From contig NZ_BBRH01000007.1 in assembly GCF_002090055.1 (NCBI RefSeq), forward strand, positions 62,001 to 126,000: a DNA stretch of 64,000 nucleotides, given 5' to 3'. Positions 61,418 to 64,000 of this stretch are shown here, piece after piece (the first letter of the stretch is position 1; each line of letters opens with the position of its first letter). Made by a program: the position numbers and the translations under genes. The notes below the pieces were generated by a model. That model worked only from the letters and a program-made list of their open reading frames with translations, had not been told where the DNA came from and did not search any database. This stretch comes from Demequina sp. NBRC 110051 (lineage in GTDB: Bacteria > Actinomycetota > Actinomycetes > Actinomycetales > Demequinaceae).

Positions 61418-62280
61418 TCGGCGCCATCGTGCGGGCGTCGCGCCCCATCTCGTGGATCAATACGGCCTATCCGTTCGCGGCGGGCTATCTGCTGGCCACG
61501 CGAGAAATCGACGCGATCCTCATCGTCGGCACCCTGTTCTTCCTGGTCCCCTACAACCTGCTGATGTACGGGATCAACGACGTCTTCGACTACGAGTCCG
61601 ACCTCGCCAACCCCCGCAAGGGCGGCGTCGAGGGAGACGTGGTCCGAGACCGTGGCGCAGCCGCCCGCGTACATCGCGCCATCCTGTGGGCGTGCGCGAT
61701 CACCGTGCTGCCGTTCATGGCGTGGCTGCTGCTCGTGGGAGACGGGTGGGCGGCGGTCACGCTCCTGCTCGTGGTGCTCGGGGTCATCGCCTATTCGGCA
61801 CCGGGGCTGCGCTTCAAGGAGCGTCCCTTCCTCGACTCGCTGACCTCGGCGCTGCACTTCGCCGGGCCGCTCATCTATGCGCTCGTCCTCGCCGACGTAC
61901 CACTCACGGGTGCGACCGTCTGGCCCATCTGGGTGGCGTTCGTGCTGTGGGGCATGGCGAGCCACGCGTTTGGCGCGGTCCAGGACGTGCGCGCGGACCG
62001 CGAGGGCGGCATCGGTTCGGTGGCGACGGTCATCGGGGCCCGCGCGACGGTGCGGGTGGCCGTCGTCCTTTACGTGGCGGCGTCGGCGCTGCTGCTGTTC
62101 CTGCCCTGGCCGTCCGTCCTGGCGGCAGTGCTGCCACTTCCATATGTCGTCTCGACGGCGCGGTTCTGGAACGTCACGGACGCCACGTGCGAGGACGCCA
62201 ACCGCGGCTGGCGCACCTTCCTGTGGCTCAACCAGCCCGTCGGCTTTGTCGTGACGATGCTGCTGATCCTCGCGTGGTGA
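61414..62280 (+). CDS. crtEb: UbiA-type prenyltransferase, lycopene elongase
   Basis: The GTG start gives 288 residues with about eight membrane helices. Two Asp-rich sites bind the prenyl diphosphate: YGINDVFDYESDLANPRKGG (about 52-71) and FGAVQDVRADREGGIGSVAT (about 186-205). Position at the end of a crtE-B-I-Ye-Yf operon is that of lycopene elongase, which adds C5 units to lycopene to give flavuxanthin-type C50 carotenoids. A MenA role is unlikely given this context. A strong hairpin follows at 62300. Confidence 0.9.
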   Translation: MIGAIVRASRPISWINTAYPFAAGYLLATREIDAILIVGTLFFLVPYNLLMYGINDVFDYESDLANPRKGGVEGDVVRDRGAAARVHRAILWACAITVLPFMAWLLLVGDGWAAVTLLLVVLGVIAYSAPGLRFKERPFLDSLTSALHFAGPLIYALVLADVPLTGATVWPIWVAFVLWGMASHAFGAVQDVRADREGGIGSVATVIGARATVRVAVVLYVAASALLLFLPWPSVLAAVLPLPYVVSTARFWNVTDATCEDANRGWRTFLWLNQPVGFVVTMLLILAW

Positions 62281-62299
62281 ACCCCTCGGCACGACGCGC

Positions 62300-62333
62300 G
62301 TGAGGCCGGGCACGCGCACGCGCCCGGCCTCAC
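62300..62333. terminator. Bidirectional terminator between the crt operon and bglA
   Basis: GTGAGGCCGGGC (62300-62311) and GCCCGGCCTCAC (62322-62333) form a perfect 12-bp stem with a ten-base loop, between convergent genes. Confidence 0.85.
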
Positions 62334-62339
62334 GGATCC

Positions 62340-63590
62340 TTACACGGTGACGGCTACCTCGCGCCGCGCCCTCACCGCTGCGGCGTAGGCCGCGGCGCTG
62401 GGCTTGGCGGTCCGCTCGCCTGTCTCGCGATCCACGGAATGCAGGCCCAACTGGAAGCGGTATCCGAAGATCCACTCGAAGTTGTCCATGAGCGTCCAGT
62501 GGAAGTAGCCCAGCACAGGCACACCATCCGCCCTGGCCTCATCGAGGCCCGCGAGGGACGGCTCAATGAAGGCCTCCCGGAGCGTGTCATCCTCGGTGGC
62601 GATGCCGTGCTCCGAGACGATGATGGGCAGGTCCGTGAGGGCGTGGACGTAGCGCACCGACTCCCCCAGGGATGCGGGCTCCACGGCCGTTCCCATCTGA
62701 TTGGTGATTTCCGACTCTCCGTGCACCAGGCCCTGAGCGTCGTGTCCCAGCCGTTCGTAGTTTTGGACGCCGATGAAGTCGTCGCCCTGAACCGTGTCGG
62801 TCCACTTCGCGTAGCAGGCCTCACGCTTGCGGTCTCGCAGCACGGCGCCTTCGGCATCGAGCGCAACGTCGTCGATGACCGCGAGCGACAGGCCCACGGG
62901 GACGCCGGGGGCCACCGCACGCACGGCCTCGCGCGCCAAGCGGTGGCCACGGTCGAGCCCCGCCTCGATGGCCTCGAGCTCCTCGGGGACCACCACGTTC
63001 GCTGCCCGGAACCGCTCCACGCCGGCGGCCTGAGAGGCGGCAACCAAGGTCTGTCGCTGCATCTCGATGACCGGTTCGGGAAGCCCGCCCCAGATCAGGG
63101 TCGCCGGGAGGTTGGGCTCGTTCAGCGTGACCACCAAGGAGGTGCGGTCGCCGATGCGTGCCATCACGCGAGCGGCGTGCTCCGCGAAGCGCTCGGCGGC
63201 ATCGGGTGCGAGCCACCCGCCACGTGCCCCGAACCACTGGGGGGCGGTGAAGTGACCCAGGGTCACCGCGGGCGCGATCCCGCGTTCCAGGCACCCGTCG
63301 ACCATGCTGTCGTAATGGTCCAGGCCCTCGGTGAGGATCTCCCCCTGGACGGGCTCGATCCGGCTCCACTCGACGGAGAACCGGTAGGCGTTGAGGCCCA
63401 TGGCGGCGACCAGGTCGAGGTCGTCCGCCCAGCGCTCCCAGCTGCGGCAGGCCGCGCCGCTGGGCTCGGCGAAGACCGTCGGTGAGACGTTCTCGAGGAA
63501 CGAGGTGTCACTGGTCGTGTCACCACCGTCGATCTGGTGACCCGCGGTGGAGACGCCCCACAGGAACGACGCGGGAAGGGACAGAGACAT
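62340..63590 (-). CDS. Family 1 glycoside hydrolase (beta-glucosidase type)
   Basis: ATG at 63590 follows AAGGAGCCCTCC, giving 416 residues. The (beta/alpha)8 domain starts SLPASFLWGVSTAGHQIDGG (GH1 entry motif). The acid/base Glu is in VVTLNEPNLPA (about 156). The nucleophile Glu is in PIIVSEHGIATEDD (about 325), where most relatives have T/S-E-N-G; the E-H-G form occurs in an actinobacterial subgroup. HWTLMDNFEWIFGYRFQLGL closes the active site. It is cytoplasmic (no signal peptide) and would hydrolyse beta-linked disaccharides. The MFS gene ends 17 bp upstream, so uptake and cleavage are probably coupled. Confidence 0.92.
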   Translation of the reverse strand: MSLSLPASFLWGVSTAGHQIDGGDTTSDTSFLENVSPTVFAEPSGAACRSWERWADDLDLVAAMGLNAYRFSVEWSRIEPVQGEILTEGLDHYDSMVDGCLERGIAPAVTLGHFTAPQWFGARGGWLAPDAAERFAEHAARVMARIGDRTSLVVTLNEPNLPATLIWGGLPEPVIEMQRQTLVAASQAAGVERFRAANVVVPEELEAIEAGLDRGHRLAREAVRAVAPGVPVGLSLAVIDDVALDAEGAVLRDRKREACYAKWTDTVQGDDFIGVQNYERLGHDAQGLVHGESEITNQMGTAVEPASLGESVRYVHALTDLPIIVSEHGIATEDDTLREAFIEPSLAGLDEARADGVPVLGYFHWTLMDNFEWIFGYRFQLGLHSVDRETGERTAKPSAAAYAAAVRARREVAVTV

Positions 63591-63607
63591 GGAGGGCTCC
63601 TTGGAGG

Positions 63608-64000
63608 TCAGCGGACGTTGCGGATGGGGAGGATCGCGAGCGCGCCGAGCACAGCTGCGACGGCTCCGATTCCGAACAGAAGCGTGAAGTTCGCACCGCC
63701 TGCGACCACGCCGATGGCGAGGACGGTCGGCGCGATCGCGGGCACCAGGATGGTGGGCAGCGTGTTCGCGAGGTTCATGATGCCGAGGTCCTTGCCGGGG
63801 TTCTCGGCGTCGGGAAGCACCTCGGTGACGAGGGCGAAGTCGACCGCGAGGTACACGCCCTGGCCGATGCCCATGACCAGCACCGCCACGAGGAACTCGT
63901 TGTAGGTGGCCGCCGAGGCGACGAGCCACAGGCCCAGGGCGAACACGCCAGCCGAGGCGATCACGAAGGGCTTGCGACGGCCGATGCGGTCCGAAACCCT
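63608..64000 (-). CDS. MFS transporter, C-terminal part (truncated by the window edge)
   Basis: About 130 codons are visible and the frame is open to the edge. RVSDRIGRRKPF is the conserved inter-helix loop of the major facilitator superfamily (G-x-x-x-D-R-x-G-R-R). Four hydrophobic helices follow, including YNEFLVAVLVMGIGQGVYLAVDFALVTEVLPD. The pattern resembles sugar/cation-symporter or SLC45-like MFS proteins that accompany GH1 enzymes. It lies 17 bp upstream of the beta-glucosidase gene on the same strand. Its upstream start is outside the window. Confidence 0.85.
   Translation of the reverse strand, partial: RVSDRIGRRKPFVIASAGVFALGLWLVASAATYNEFLVAVLVMGIGQGVYLAVDFALVTEVLPDAENPGKDLGIMNLANTLPTILVPAIAPTVLAIGVVAGGANFTLLFGIGAVAAVLGALAILPIRNVR

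Noticed and set aside
61414-62280. UbiA-family protein called as menaquinone prenyltransferase MenA
   Set aside because: Its place at the end of the crtE-B-I-Ye-Yf operon with overlap to the cyclase gene fits lycopene elongase better.
62340-63590. GH1 enzyme judged inactive because the nucleophile motif reads S-E-H-G
   Set aside because: The nucleophile Glu is present and E-H-G occurs in an actinobacterial subgroup of GH1; the other catalytic motif is intact.

Overview
The window is high-GC DNA (roughly 70 %) with GTG starts, four-base ATGA/GTGA gene overlaps, WXG100 proteins, the fhaA-fhaB-pstP-rodA-pbpA-pknA-pknB cell-growth cluster and a C50-type carotenoid cluster. This points to an actinobacterium, most likely Micrococcales and of the Cellulomonas/Demequina sort. 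The genus is a guess. No rRNA, CRISPR array, transposase, integrase or prophage gene was seen, and no gene-free stretch exceeds 300 bp.

Region 1 (1-22.7 kb) is a type VII secretion (T7SS) locus read leftwards. From upstream to downstream it holds a membrane Ser/Thr kinase, a 2041-residue Ig-like surface protein, MoxR ATPase, DUF58 protein, a TgpA-like transglutaminase with its catalytic Cys and His replaced, a membrane FHA protein, a PP2C phosphatase, a small membrane protein with three D-[DE]-A-T-R-L motifs, a second FHA protein and a one-piece EccC/EssC ATPase. Beyond a convergent membrane gene lie two WXG100-type genes and the T7SS-signal domain of an effector whose frame is cut by an amber codon. 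Most junctions overlap by four bases, so this is one translationally coupled kinase/phosphatase/FHA-controlled machine. EccB, EccD, EccE and mycosin are not visible.

Region 2 (22.9-40.2 kb) is mostly housekeeping: CorA-type transporter, a DUF559 nuclease-like protein, a lipoprotein, glycine decarboxylase (gcvP), two glycosyltransferases, a butanediol-dehydrogenase-like enzyme behind a CRP/GlxR-type site, glycogen phosphorylase, a DJ-1/PfpI protein, an S4 protein, a YgjV-like membrane protein, threonine aldolase, YchJ, and a Pit phosphate transporter behind a PHO-box-like repeat.

Region 3 (40.3-48.1 kb) is a sugar-uptake module. A binding-protein ABC transporter is divergent from a LacI repressor fused to a PmoA-like (DUF6807) domain, which is followed by a Gfo/Idh/MocA oxidoreductase and an AEC transporter. 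Three LacI-type palindromes lie in the divergent gap.

Region 4 (48.2-57.1 kb) is tRNA-Leu(CAG) divergent from the conserved fhaA-to-pknB cluster. Region 5 (57.2-62.3 kb) is the carotenoid operon crtE-crtB-crtI-crtYe-crtYf-crtEb. A GH1 beta-glucosidase and a partial MFS transporter close the window.

The most unexpected signal runs through all regions. The 9-mer GGCCGATGC (or its complement) occurs about 39 times by eye count, where base composition predicts about two. It often sits in a longer 16-mer, GGCCGATGCCGTGGCC, which is found between genes and inside linkers of unrelated proteins, where it always encodes PATASA. Inverted pairs of the motif form hairpins after two genes. Density and placement resemble DNA-uptake or other chromosome-wide signal sequences. 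A separate family of about 60-bp palindromic repeats lies at four or five gene ends and gaps.
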